A DNA stretch of 34,136 nt from the NCBI GenBank assembly GCA_011772965.1, contig WVYN01000077.1, forward strand, positions 1 through 34,136, read 5' to 3'. Made by a program: the position numbers and the translations under genes. Under the pieces are notes generated by a model. That model ran no database searches. It was not told the DNA's origin and saw only the letters and a list, made by a program, of their open reading frames with translations. Source of the stretch: Gammaproteobacteria bacterium (lineage in GTDB: Bacteria > Pseudomonadota > Gammaproteobacteria > Eutrophobiales > Eutrophobiaceae). Shown here piece by piece: positions 7,916 to 15,817 of the stretch; position 1 is the first letter of the stretch; the number at the start of each line of letters is the position of its first letter.

Positions 7916-10208
7916 ATGATTTTTCCTCAATTTTCATCAGTAGTGCCGGAAGTAACAGGAAATCAGCTACCAGCGCCAGACTGATGACAACTGCCGCCAG
8001 CAATCCCATACCGGAGTTGAGTTCGAATGATGAGGTTGCGAGCACTAGGAAACCTGCTACTAGCACGATTGATGTGATAAGCAAGGCAAGCCCGACACTG
8101 GTAAAAGCATATCTTACTGCATCTGGAGGAGACAGATGTATCTCCCGTCTGGCACGAAGATATTTGCTCATGAAATGCACAGTATCATCAATAACGATAC
8201 CCAGTGTCATCGATGTAACAATCGATAAAGATAATCCAATCTCGCCAACGAAGATTCCCCACAGCCCAAACCCCATAGCCGCTGGCACAAGATTGGGTAT
8301 TAGGCTCAAAAGACCGATTTTCACTGAGCGAAAAGCTAAGACGAGCAGTATGGATATTAAAATCAAGGCAAACGTCGTCCCTAGTAACATGCTTTTTATA
8401 TTTCGCTCGCCAATATGGGCAAACATCATGGTTGGACCTGTACCCAGACCTTGTTTGATATGTGGTGCATTGCCCTCTAGCCAGTTATTCGCGCGTTGTT
8501 CCATATCGAGAATTTCATTGGTCGAGAGTGTGATCAATTTTGCACTGATACGGATAGATGATTTGTCAACGTTGATCTGATTGTTCAGATCAAGCCCGTA
8601 AGGTAAAGACATCTCATAAAGCAATAGGTATTGTGCTGCCAGGTCGCGTTTCTTGGGTAATTTGTACATGCTTTGATCATCTGCATGCATATTCTTGTTA
8701 AGCCGTTTCAGAATGTCGGTAATAGTATTGACATGTAATACTTCGGGTTGATCACGTAACCAGTTGGCAAATTTGGCGGTATCTGCAAGGAACCCCGGTT
8801 TACTGATACCACCGGATTCACCGGAGTCCAGCATATATTCAATGGTATAGACGCCAGTGAGATTTTCCGTCATGAAGTCTGAATCAGCCCTAAACTGCAC
8901 GTCTTCTTCAAAATAATGTACAAATACATCGTTTAATTCATTTCGGGGCAGCGCCAGTAACAGGACAATAACGACAGATGACATGATCCAGAGTAATTTA
9001 CTGCGATGTTTCACCACAAACTCACCAAGGTAAATCATCATTTTGGGTTTGTCTGCCCTGACCCGTCTCGTCCTGATAGGCATAAATGATATCAAGGCCG
9101 GTAAGAAGGTGATAGACATTACCAGGGAAGCGAGAACACCACTTGCAACCAGCAAACCAAGGTGTCTGAATGGCGGCACATCCGAAAACACCATCATGCT
9201 AAATCCAATCGCAGTTGTAACACTTGCGAGTGAGACAGGTTGTAAATTGAGCCTCAGACTTTCTATCAGAGCATCATTTCTCTCCATGCCCTGACGGATT
9301 GCATGCAGGAATGAAACGAGAATATGAACACAATTTGCTATTGCCACAGTCAATATGATGGTTGGAGAAGTGGCAGTCGGAGGCGTTATGGGTAAACCAA
9401 ATGCAGCACCAATACCCAGGGCTATCACGATTGAAAAGGCTATAACCAGTAACGTGCCAATCGTGCTCATAAAACTGCCAATCAGGATACCTATCAATAA
9501 CAGCATTAAAGTGAAACTGACTGGTACCAGCTTGGCTACATCCCGCTTAGATTCCTCGGTAAAGGCATTGTTCAACAAAACAAATCCGGAAAGGTAGGTC
9601 TTAATATGGGGATGCTGTTTTTCAATTTTCGCAGCGAGTTGCCTGGCAACCTTGACTACTTCCGGGTTTTCAGTGGCTTCGTCTATCCTTGGTAACTGCA
9701 CAGTTATATTGACTGCAGTGATCCGGGCATCATCTGATATGAGATTGTTAACCAGCAGTGGTTCGTTTATCGCAATATCACGGATTGATTCAAGCTCGGG
9801 CTGGTTCAGACTTTCTGCATTTTTAACCAGAGCCCTGACAATAAGCTCATCGCCTTCTGCTTCCGTATATTGAAAATTGGTAATTGAATCGACACGGTTG
9901 GAGTAGGGAATTTGCCATGCTGCTTCCGTAAGTTCCTCGACAACTGCAAGCGTTTCTCGGGTAAAAACATTACCGTTATCCGGCTCGAGTATAATGATGA
10001 CATTGTCATTCTTGGTAAATGTATTTTCCAGTGAATCGAATGCAAGTAGCTCAGGGTTTTCCTCACTAAAAAAGGTACGGTAATTCGAGGTAAAGTGGAG
10101 GCTGGCAGCACTTTTAGCTGCGAGCAGGACGACAAGGAGGCTGACTATGATGATCAGCCATCGGTGCCGGAGGACCCATTTCCCCAGTTGCTGCTCCAGT
10201 TGTTCCAT
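7866..10208 (-). CDS. RND-superfamily (MMPL/SSD-type) exporter
   Basis: A 780-residue inner-membrane exporter. The topology is the duplicated RND plan: TM1 near residues 15-35, a large periplasmic domain to about 225, TM2-6 around 226-375, TM7 near 400-425, a second periplasmic domain, and TM8-12 from about 610 to 765. The second half has G-I-V-I-D-D-T-V-H-F in TM10, where Asp residues carry protons in this superfamily. It is shorter than AcrB-type efflux pumps and resembles the predicted exporters linked to hopanoid or other lipid transport. It follows tetR by 36 bases and overlaps the LolA-like gene, so it forms the core of the export operon. Substrate unknown. Confidence 0.92.
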   Translation of the reverse strand: MEQLEQQLGKWVLRHRWLIIIVSLLVVLLAAKSAASLHFTSNYRTFFSEENPELLAFDSLENTFTKNDNVIIILEPDNGNVFTRETLAVVEELTEAAWQIPYSNRVDSITNFQYTEAEGDELIVRALVKNAESLNQPELESIRDIAINEPLLVNNLISDDARITAVNITVQLPRIDEATENPEVVKVARQLAAKIEKQHPHIKTYLSGFVLLNNAFTEESKRDVAKLVPVSFTLMLLLIGILIGSFMSTIGTLLVIAFSIVIALGIGAAFGLPITPPTATSPTIILTVAIANCVHILVSFLHAIRQGMERNDALIESLRLNLQPVSLASVTTAIGFSMMVFSDVPPFRHLGLLVASGVLASLVMSITFLPALISFMPIRTRRVRADKPKMMIYLGEFVVKHRSKLLWIMSSVVIVLLLALPRNELNDVFVHYFEEDVQFRADSDFMTENLTGVYTIEYMLDSGESGGISKPGFLADTAKFANWLRDQPEVLHVNTITDILKRLNKNMHADDQSMYKLPKKRDLAAQYLLLYEMSLPYGLDLNNQINVDKSSIRISAKLITLSTNEILDMEQRANNWLEGNAPHIKQGLGTGPTMMFAHIGERNIKSMLLGTTFALILISILLVLAFRSVKIGLLSLIPNLVPAAMGFGLWGIFVGEIGLSLSIVTSMTLGIVIDDTVHFMSKYLRARREIHLSPPDAVRYAFTSVGLALLITSIVLVAGFLVLATSSFELNSGMGLLAAVVISLALVADFLLLPALLMKIEEKSYAEMAVHNTASDSPIP

Positions 10209-10244
10209 GGTGATTTTATTTAATGGCGATTTTTTAATGATTAT

Positions 10245-10847
10245 TTACTTGCCAATCCCGGTAATCAGTGTCTTGATTAAGGATTTGGCCATGACTTCGA
10301 ATTCTTCAAGCGTGTACATATTCATAAACGTCGGTAGTTCAAACATGATCGTGGATAAATACACGCTGAAAGCGGTCTCTTCCAGGTTTTCGACCTTGAA
10401 TTCCCCAGAATCTACCCCGACCTGCAGTATTTCGGCGATCAGATTGGTCTCTGTTGAAATTCTCTCGTATATGATTTCAGGGCTTGTTTCCTTGATATAC
10501 TCGATAAGTTCAGAGACCTTTTTGTTATTGTTGGCCAGTTTGTACGTATACCTTAGGGTGGTGAGCAGGTAATTTTCCAGCATCAAGCATGCATTACCAT
10601 GATAGGTATTGACTGCATGCTTGAGCATGACAACGCGCGCAATAAAATAATTACGTGCGCATTCAGCTATAATTTCGTGCTTGTTTTCGAAATAGCGGTA
10701 AAGGTTGGCAGCAGACATGTCGGCATCCTTTGCTATTTCGGCCATGGTGGTTTTTTTATAGCCGAATTGACTGAATCGCTTTTCAGCAGCTTGCAGGATC
10801 AGTTCCCGTGCTGCATCGTTGAAATTGATGTTTTCGGCTGCATCCAT
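10245..10847 (-). CDS. TetR/AcrR-family transcriptional regulator
   Basis: A 200-residue regulator with the canonical N-terminal helix-turn-helix: A-A-R-E-L-I-L-Q-A-A-E-K-R-F-S-Q-F-G-Y-K, then T-T-M-A-E-I-A-K-D-A-D-M-S-A-A-N-L-Y-R-Y-F and the following N-K-H-E-I. The C-terminal helical domain would bind a small ligand and dimerise. It is the first gene of the RND operon and has its own good promoter, so it probably represses that operon, and possibly the divergent AAA ATPase gene, until a lipophilic ligand appears. The ligand cannot be predicted. Confidence 0.93.
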   Translation of the reverse strand: MDAAENINFNDAARELILQAAEKRFSQFGYKKTTMAEIAKDADMSAANLYRYFENKHEIIAECARNYFIARVVMLKHAVNTYHGNACLMLENYLLTTLRYTYKLANNNKKVSELIEYIKETSPEIIYERISTETNLIAEILQVGVDSGEFKVENLEETAFSVYLSTIMFELPTFMNMYTLEEFEVMAKSLIKTLITGIGK

Positions 10848-10879
10848 AGGTTGAATGTCCTGAATAATGAATAAATCGT

Positions 10880-10908
10880 ATAATATTTTTTAATAGGCTT
10901 GATGTAAA
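10880..10908 (-). promoter_or_regulatory. Sigma-70 promoter of tetR/RND operon
   Basis: On the minus strand TTTACA (10903-10908) and TATTAT (10880-10885) are separated by exactly 17 bp, a near-consensus sigma-70 promoter. Transcription would start around 10873, about 26 bases before the tetR ATG at 10847. Confidence 0.6.
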
Positions 10909-10921
10909 GCTGTGCTAAATA

Positions 10922-10950
10922 GTGTTAACTTATTGAAAATAAAGTATAAT
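10922..10950 (+). promoter_or_regulatory. Candidate promoter of the AAA ATPase gene with possible TetR operator
   Basis: A perfect TATAAT at 10945-10950 with a poor -35 (GTGTTA, 17 bp away). An imperfect inverted repeat, AACTTATT-GAA-AATAAAGT (10927-10945, six of eight pairs), covers the spacer, the kind of site a TetR dimer might occupy. It is placed between the divergent tetR and AAA genes. Confidence 0.3.
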
Positions 10951-11027
10951 AGCCTTTCCTGAATGGGGTAAATTTAAAATATCTTTTATACCTTTTTTGG
11001 GGTATGTCCCCTGCTATTTGAACATCC

Positions 11028-12506
11028 ATGATGGACCTGAATGATCTTGAAGTCCTGTTGAAATCATCTGTGCCGATGATCCGGATTGAATCCAGGGAGG
11101 AGAACCGGATTATTGGTTTGTTTGAACGGGTGATTACCCGGCTAACCCGGCCTTTCTATCGCTGGTCCGTTACCGAGGGACTCAAACGAATGGATGTTGA
11201 TAAGCCAGCCCAGTTACATAATAACAAGCCGCTGGAATTACTGACACAAATCAAGATGACCCGTCATGCCGGTGTCTATCTGTTGCTGGACTTCCATCCT
11301 TTTCTGGAAGAGCCAGTCAATATACGTCTGTTGAAGGACATCGCCCAACAGCATGTTGATGTGCCACATACCCTCGTTTTCATTTCACATGAGGTAAATC
11401 TGCCTGCCGAACTGGATCATTATTGTGTGCCGTATGAAATGGCCTTGCCCGGTGTTGGTAAAATAGAGGAAATCATACGTAAAGAAGCACGGGCCTGGTC
11501 TAGGCTGAATCAGGATCTGAGGATAGTAGTTGAAAAGGATTTACTACAGCAACTGATTAACAGTGTGTCCGGCTTGCCTGTAGATGATGTGAGTAGACTG
11601 ATACGCTCAGCCATCCGCAATGACGGGGTGCTAACTCATTCTGATCTTTCCGAAATCACTCAAGCTAAATTCAAATTGTTAAACCTTAGTGGTGTCTTGT
11701 CTTTTGAGTATGATATGGCTGAGTTTGCGGAAGTGGGTGGTCTGATAAACCTGAAAAAGTGGCTAGCCATGCGTAAGGAGATATTTACAACAAGCGAATC
11801 TGCACCGGGACTGGATCCTCCAAAGGGGATGTTGTTACTGGGGGTGCAGGGTTGTGGCAAAAGTCTCGCAGCCAAGGCAGTTGCCGGTAACTGGGGTGTG
11901 CCATTGCTGCGGCTTGATTTTGGAACCCTATATAACAAGTATCATGGAGAAACTGAAAAGAACCTCCGTGAATCACTCAAAACGGCTGAAGTGATGGCAC
12001 CTTGTGTATTATGGATAGATGAAATCGAAAAAGGAATCAGTCTTGGAGATAATGATGGAGGTGTATCAAGGCGGATTCTCGGTACCCTGCTCACCTGGAT
12101 GGCAGAAAAGAAGCAGAATGTCTTTATTGTCGCAACAGCCAATGACATTCATGCCTTGCCACCGGAGTTATTACGTAAAGGACGGTTTGACGAGATATTT
12201 TTTGTAGATTTACCGGATGCGGAAACACGTGAATTGATTTTCAGGATACACCTGGAGAAAAGGGCACAAGATCCGAAGAAATTTAACCTGAAATCGTTGG
12301 CAGAAAAAAGTCCTGGTTTCTCAGGTTCAGAGATAGAGCAGGCGGTCGTATCCTCTCTTTACCGTGCTTATGCAGGAAAGGAAAATTTATCGGATACTGA
12401 AATTATCAGGGAGCTTAAGATGACCAAGCCACTTTCGGTTGTAATGGCCGAACAGATCGCCGCACTCAGGGAGTGGGCGAGTGACAGGACAGTCAGGGCG
12501 AATTAG
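11028..12506 (+). CDS. Ycf46-like AAA-family ATPase
   Basis: A 492-residue protein with the layout of the chloroplast/cyanobacterial Ycf46 family: an N-terminal non-ATPase domain of about 220 residues (D-L-E-V-L-L-K-S-x-V-P-M-I-R-I-E-S-R-E opening and a predicted degenerate P-loop fold) followed by one AAA module. Walker A is G-V-Q-G-C-G-K-S at 272-279 and Walker B is L-W-I-D-E-I-E-K around 328-335. Sensor 1 is V-A-T-A-N, and L-R-K-G-R-F-D holds the arginine fingers. The C-terminal lid has G-F-S-G-S-E-I-E-Q-A. The function of bacterial members is poorly known. Two consecutive ATGs occur at the start (11028, 11031) and no clear ribosome site is seen. The 3' end overlaps the convergent YVTN gene by 14 bases. 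Confidence 0.85.
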   Translation: MMDLNDLEVLLKSSVPMIRIESREENRIIGLFERVITRLTRPFYRWSVTEGLKRMDVDKPAQLHNNKPLELLTQIKMTRHAGVYLLLDFHPFLEEPVNIRLLKDIAQQHVDVPHTLVFISHEVNLPAELDHYCVPYEMALPGVGKIEEIIRKEARAWSRLNQDLRIVVEKDLLQQLINSVSGLPVDDVSRLIRSAIRNDGVLTHSDLSEITQAKFKLLNLSGVLSFEYDMAEFAEVGGLINLKKWLAMRKEIFTTSESAPGLDPPKGMLLLGVQGCGKSLAAKAVAGNWGVPLLRLDFGTLYNKYHGETEKNLRESLKTAEVMAPCVLWIDEIEKGISLGDNDGGVSRRILGTLLTWMAEKKQNVFIVATANDIHALPPELLRKGRFDEIFFVDLPDAETRELIFRIHLEKRAQDPKKFNLKSLAEKSPGFSGSEIEQAVVSSLYRAYAGKENLSDTEIIRELKMTKPLSVVMAEQIAALREWASDRTVRAN

Positions 12507-13455
12507 GGAATTTAATAAACCGGCCAAATGCCCGGCTCCCTGTGCCGGTAGCAATCTCGTCAATGATTTCCAGTGATTGGGTGTTGATGACGATCAGATT
12601 GTCATCAAACCAGTTGGCAACATAGATTTCATTTCTTTCCGGGTTGATATCAATGCCTTCTGGATATTCACCTACAGCTAACGTATGAGTTAATTTAAAA
12701 TCATCAAGACTAATGACAGATACAGTGCTGTCTCTCTGGTTGGTGACAAAGATCCTGTTACCAAGATGATCATGAGCAATTCCATAGGGAAACAAACCCG
12801 TATGGACCGTCTTGATAACCTTGTTCGTAAGACTGTTAATAATGCTGATATCACTGCTCTGGACATTGGCAACAAAAACCAGTTCACCTTCGTGGGAGAC
12901 AGTAACGCCAAATGGTGCTTTACCTACCATAATGGTCTCAAGCAGCTCTTTGCGCTTCCAGTCGAAGACCATCAGGTTATTATCATCCCGGATTGCAACG
13001 TAGAGCTTCTTGCCATCCGGTGATAGGTCAAGCCCAGCTGGTGAATGACCGACCTGTATGGTGTCACTTACAACTAGACGGGAGTTATCAATTATATAGA
13101 CGGCATGATCGTACCAGTCACTGACAAAAGTCTGTTTTCCGTCAGGTGAAACCGCAATACCAACCGGGCCATTGCCAACGGATACACTGCTAATTACTTC
13201 CTGTTTTTCAGTATCAATAACCGTTATTTCCCTGCTTTCGGGGTTACTCACATAGGCCCGGTTATCGGTCTGGCTGACTGCGATGCCGGCCGGCTTCTCA
13301 CCAACATCAAGGGTTTGTATTACTTGTCTGCTTGCCAGGTCGATGACTGACACATTGTCGGAGCCCTGGTTGGTGATATAGGCAAAAGGTGCAGCAGCGA
13401 GTCCCGCGCTGATTGCGGATAACAGCATGGCTATTGCAGTTTGCAAGTGGATCAT
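12493..13455 (-). CDS. Periplasmic YVTN-family beta-propeller protein
   Basis: A 320-residue protein with a signal peptide (about residues 1-21, ending near G-L-A-A-A). The rest is seven repeats of about 42 residues with the pattern Y/F-V-(T/A/S)-N-x(5)-(V/I)-x-V-I-(D/N) and G-x-x-P-x-G-(I/V), which builds a closed seven-bladed propeller. Such proteins are scaffolds or redox-cluster accessories rather than proven enzymes. It follows the MxaD-like gene by 73 bases on the same strand, and this pair recalls PQQ-alcohol-dehydrogenase neighbourhoods, but no dehydrogenase is next to it. Its stop lies inside the 3' end of the AAA gene. Confidence 0.88.
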   Translation of the reverse strand: MIHLQTAIAMLLSAISAGLAAAPFAYITNQGSDNVSVIDLASRQVIQTLDVGEKPAGIAVSQTDNRAYVSNPESREITVIDTEKQEVISSVSVGNGPVGIAVSPDGKQTFVSDWYDHAVYIIDNSRLVVSDTIQVGHSPAGLDLSPDGKKLYVAIRDDNNLMVFDWKRKELLETIMVGKAPFGVTVSHEGELVFVANVQSSDISIINSLTNKVIKTVHTGLFPYGIAHDHLGNRIFVTNQRDSTVSVISLDDFKLTHTLAVGEYPEGIDINPERNEIYVANWFDDNLIVINTQSLEIIDEIATGTGSRAFGRFIKFPNSP

Positions 13456-13528
13456 AACGGCATCTTAAAAACAGGCGATAATCAAACTGGTGTCATCAGC
13501 AAGATTATCAGCCGATTTTTATTTCTAC

Positions 13529-14059
13529 TTACTCGGCGAGTGTTTTAATCTTCTCCAGTCCCGCGATGTAGAATCCGGACAATGCTTTCTGACCTGCCTC
13601 ATCGCTCAGTTCCGGTGGTGGATTTGGCCCCGGGAATGAACGGTAGAAGGCACCTTTCCAGACTACCTTGGTTTTGCCACCTTCATCACTGAGCAGGATA
13701 GTGGATCCGTGTGTATTAATGGGGAAAGCCTCAATATTGGGCTCAGTCAGCATGTACTGGATCTTGTTTTGCTCAGGGACGTGCTTGACCAGTTTTTCCT
13801 TCAATTTCTGGCCATTTCCCAGGGTTATGATACGAATAGCGCCGGCTTCCTCAGGATTTCCTTCTGTAATTTCACAGCTTGTCACCTGGGGGTTCCAGTC
13901 TTTAATAGAGCAAAAATTACTGATAATGCTCCAGACCTTGTCAACAGAGGCATTGATTTCAATTTCTTGCATAACTTTTTGTCTGGCTGGGCCATGGGCA
14001 AATGTCAGGGCGGGGAGCAAGCATGTGATAACAATCCCGATTATTATTTTATTGAACAT
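13529..14059 (-). CDS. Periplasmic SRPBCC (MxaD/polyketide-cyclase-like) protein
   Basis: A 176-residue protein with a signal peptide ending around residue 21 (L-T-F-A). The mature part is one START/Bet v1-like domain: E-I-E-I-N-A-S-V-D-K-V-W-S-I-I-S-N-F at its start, then K-D-W-N-P-Q-V-T, and the C-terminal helix with G-F-Y-I-A-G-L-E-K-I. This is the arrangement of MxaD, a periplasmic protein linked to methanol dehydrogenase and cytochrome cL. An AGGAG lies ten bases before the ATG. The link to a periplasmic quinoprotein is inferred; general hydrophobic-ligand binding is the safer statement. Confidence 0.82.
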   Translation of the reverse strand: MFNKIIIGIVITCLLPALTFAHGPARQKVMQEIEINASVDKVWSIISNFCSIKDWNPQVTSCEITEGNPEEAGAIRIITLGNGQKLKEKLVKHVPEQNKIQYMLTEPNIEAFPINTHGSTILLSDEGGKTKVVWKGAFYRSFPGPNPPPELSDEAGQKALSGFYIAGLEKIKTLAE

Positions 14060-14186
14060 CTTTCTATATCTCCTGGATATTATAAATAGCCGTTAATGGT
14101 ACACCTGGAAAACGATCATCCAGTAATTGTGTAACAGTCAAACGGCAGGTTTAAATGTCTGATTCGTTGGAGACTCCCGAGTTAAC

Positions 14187-14561
14187 TCAGGTGCTCGAAA
14201 GTCGGGCGGTGATTTTATTATAATATGACTCATGAAGCATCAGTTGTGCCATTCGCTGTCCTGATTCATCAAGTTGTATCGACAGGTAGTTTAGCTTCCG
14301 GGCCAGCTTGAGGGTTTCCGCCTGGTCCCTGGACATGTGAATCGCTTGCCGGGTTTCCTCCATAGCACGCCTGGTGGCAACTTCCGGTGGAACCAGGCCG
14401 GCGTTTTTTAAGATCTTGTAGGCCATGCGCATTGCTTCCGGAACCAGCATATCCTCTTCAACGGGCAAGGGTTTTCCTGATCCTGGGAGATCATCCAATT
14501 CGCCACGTTGCACCGCAGCAAGTATGACTTTTTCAACCTGTTGTTCAAATATTCCGAGCAT
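14187..14561 (-). CDS. DUF1992 (DnaJC28-domain, YhdN-like) protein
   Basis: A 124-residue cytoplasmic protein starting M-L-G-I-F-E-Q-Q-V-E-K-V-I. It has the DUF1992 signature G-x-x-x-D-L-P-G-S-G-K-P-L (about residues 20-33), followed by the helical segment A-Y-K-I-L-K-N-A-G-x-V-P-P-E. The same domain forms the conserved part of eukaryotic DNAJC28. The biochemical role is not established. It is a single-gene unit as far as can be seen, 127 bases upstream of the MxaD-like gene on the same strand. Confidence 0.88.
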   Translation of the reverse strand: MLGIFEQQVEKVILAAVQRGELDDLPGSGKPLPVEEDMLVPEAMRMAYKILKNAGLVPPEVATRRAMEETRQAIHMSRDQAETLKLARKLNYLSIQLDESGQRMAQLMLHESYYNKITARLSST

Positions 14562-14727
14562 GCGTTTACCTAAATTACAGTGGGAACTTCTATCCAGAAT
14601 TCATGGCGTATGAGTTTGTTAGTATGCGCAGATTCACATTATTGGAATGAATCCGTGGCAAATATGCCGCAATCTACCTGTCCATCATATAAAATAACGG
14701 TAAATTATCAAATGTGTGAGGCGCCAT

Positions 14728-15177
14728 ATGCTTGTTAAACCATTTTTTTTTGTGATCAGTTTTTTAATCTGCAGCACAAGTGTTCATGCTGATGAAGATA
14801 TAGGCAGTGCAGTCGTTAAAGAAGGTGTCCATGCAGCTTTCCATGAATTGGAGCGGCAATTGATTTACAGGTTTTTCGATGACTATGTCGTGGTTGAACG
14901 CAGTCATGATAGCCGTTATTCAGAACATGATACGGGGTACAAGAAACATAAAGGCAAAAACAAGCAGTTGCCGCCGGGTATCCAGAAAAAACTCGACAGA
15001 GGCGGCAGTCTCCCCCCGGGCATTGCCAAACGTGATCTTCCGCTTGATCTAGAGGATCAATTACCCCCTGCACCCCATGGTTATGAAAGAGTCATTGTTG
15101 GTAATGATGTTGTTCTTGCCGAAATCAATACTGGTATCATTGCAGATATTCTGACAGATGCTGTTCTAGGAGAATAA
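14728..15177 (+). CDS. CigR/RcnB-like periplasmic protein
   Basis: I use the ATG at 14728, which has GAGG six bases upstream and opens a signal peptide ending V-H-A near residue 21; a GTG four codons earlier (14716) is the alternative. The 149-residue product has a basic central linker and the tandem family motif L-P-P-G-I-x-K-x-L then S-L-P-P-G-I-A-K-R-x-L-P, followed by the small C-terminal domain P-x-G-Y-E-R-V-I-V-G-N-D-V-V-L and I-N-T-G-I-I-A-D-I-L. This is the arrangement of CigR-type anti-virulence regulators and RcnB relatives. It ends three bases before the EipA-like gene. Function here is unknown, presumably in the envelope. Confidence 0.8.
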   Translation: MLVKPFFFVISFLICSTSVHADEDIGSAVVKEGVHAAFHELERQLIYRFFDDYVVVERSHDSRYSEHDTGYKKHKGKNKQLPPGIQKKLDRGGSLPPGIAKRDLPLDLEDQLPPAPHGYERVIVGNDVVLAEINTGIIADILTDAVLGE

Positions 15178-15180
15178 TTT

Positions 15181-15729
15181 ATGAAACTGACCAGATATGT
15201 ATTTTTTATAATTTGTGTTTTATTTACATACCAAGCATTGGCAGATGATACCTATGATCAGGATACCATACTGACGGAAGCCACCGATTTTTTTGGTGAG
15301 GCCACTGAAAGTGTAGCCAAGGTCATTGAAAAAATATTTAAGGAACAGGGCAGGCCCAACGCCTACATCGAGGGTTCGGAGGGCAGTGGTGCCTTAGTTG
15401 TGGGTGCCCGCTACGGAGACGGTATCCTATACAGAAAAACTGGCGGCTCAATGAAAGTTCACTGGACCGGACCTTCCATCGGTTTCGATGCGGGCGGCAA
15501 TCTTTCCAAGGTATTTGTCCTGGTTTATAACCTGAATAACACAGAGAAATTGTTCCAACGTTTCCCTGCTATAGAGGGTGGATACTATTTCGTGGGAGGT
15601 GTCGGTGCCAATTATCATCAGGTTGATAATATTGTGCTGGCGCCAATTCGGCTGGGTGTAGGTCTAAGGGCCGGGGTAAACGCCGGATATATGAAATACA
15701 GCAAGGAGAAGACCTGGAATCCATTCTGA
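15181..15729 (+). CDS. EipA-family (DUF1134) envelope protein
   Basis: A 182-residue protein with a signal peptide ending Q-A-L-A (about residue 21). The mature sequence has the DUF1134 core: G-A-R-Y-G-D-G-x-L, W-T-G-P-S-I-G-F-D-x-G-G-N, then L-V-Y-N-L, E-G-G-Y-Y-x-V-G-G-V-G-x-N-Y and R-L-G-V-G-L-R-x-G-x-N-x-G-Y. EipA of Brucella is a periplasmic protein needed for envelope integrity, known mainly from Alphaproteobacteria. Strong ribosome site TAGGAGA before the ATG. It is co-transcribed with the CigR-like gene and closed by a hairpin terminator. Confidence 0.9.
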   Translation: MKLTRYVFFIICVLFTYQALADDTYDQDTILTEATDFFGEATESVAKVIEKIFKEQGRPNAYIEGSEGSGALVVGARYGDGILYRKTGGSMKVHWTGPSIGFDAGGNLSKVFVLVYNLNNTEKLFQRFPAIEGGYYFVGGVGANYHQVDNIVLAPIRLGVGLRAGVNAGYMKYSKEKTWNPF

Positions 15730-15762
15730 TAAGCTTTGTACGCATATGTGCTAACGAATTTA

Positions 15763-15792
15763 AACACCCTGTTCCTGCAGGGTGTTTTTTTT
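15763..15792 (+). terminator. Rho-independent terminator after the EipA-like gene
   Basis: AACACCCTG pairs perfectly with CAGGGTGTT around a TTCCTG loop, followed by a run of T to 15792. It closes the CigR-EipA transcription unit 34 bases after the stop codon. Confidence 0.9.
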
Positions 15793-15817
15793 GATCTGCG
15801 TTAACGAATATAAACCA

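Noticed and set aside
7825-8580. 251-codon plus-strand ORF opposite the RND gene
   Set aside because: It runs antisense to the conserved RND coding sequence, its translation has no recognisable domain, and the RND motifs in the other strand are intact.
10988-11011. Competing short hairpins (ATACC/GGTAT and GGGG/CCCC) in the leader of the AAA gene
   Set aside because: Stems of four or five pairs are expected by chance; no conserved riboswitch features are visible.
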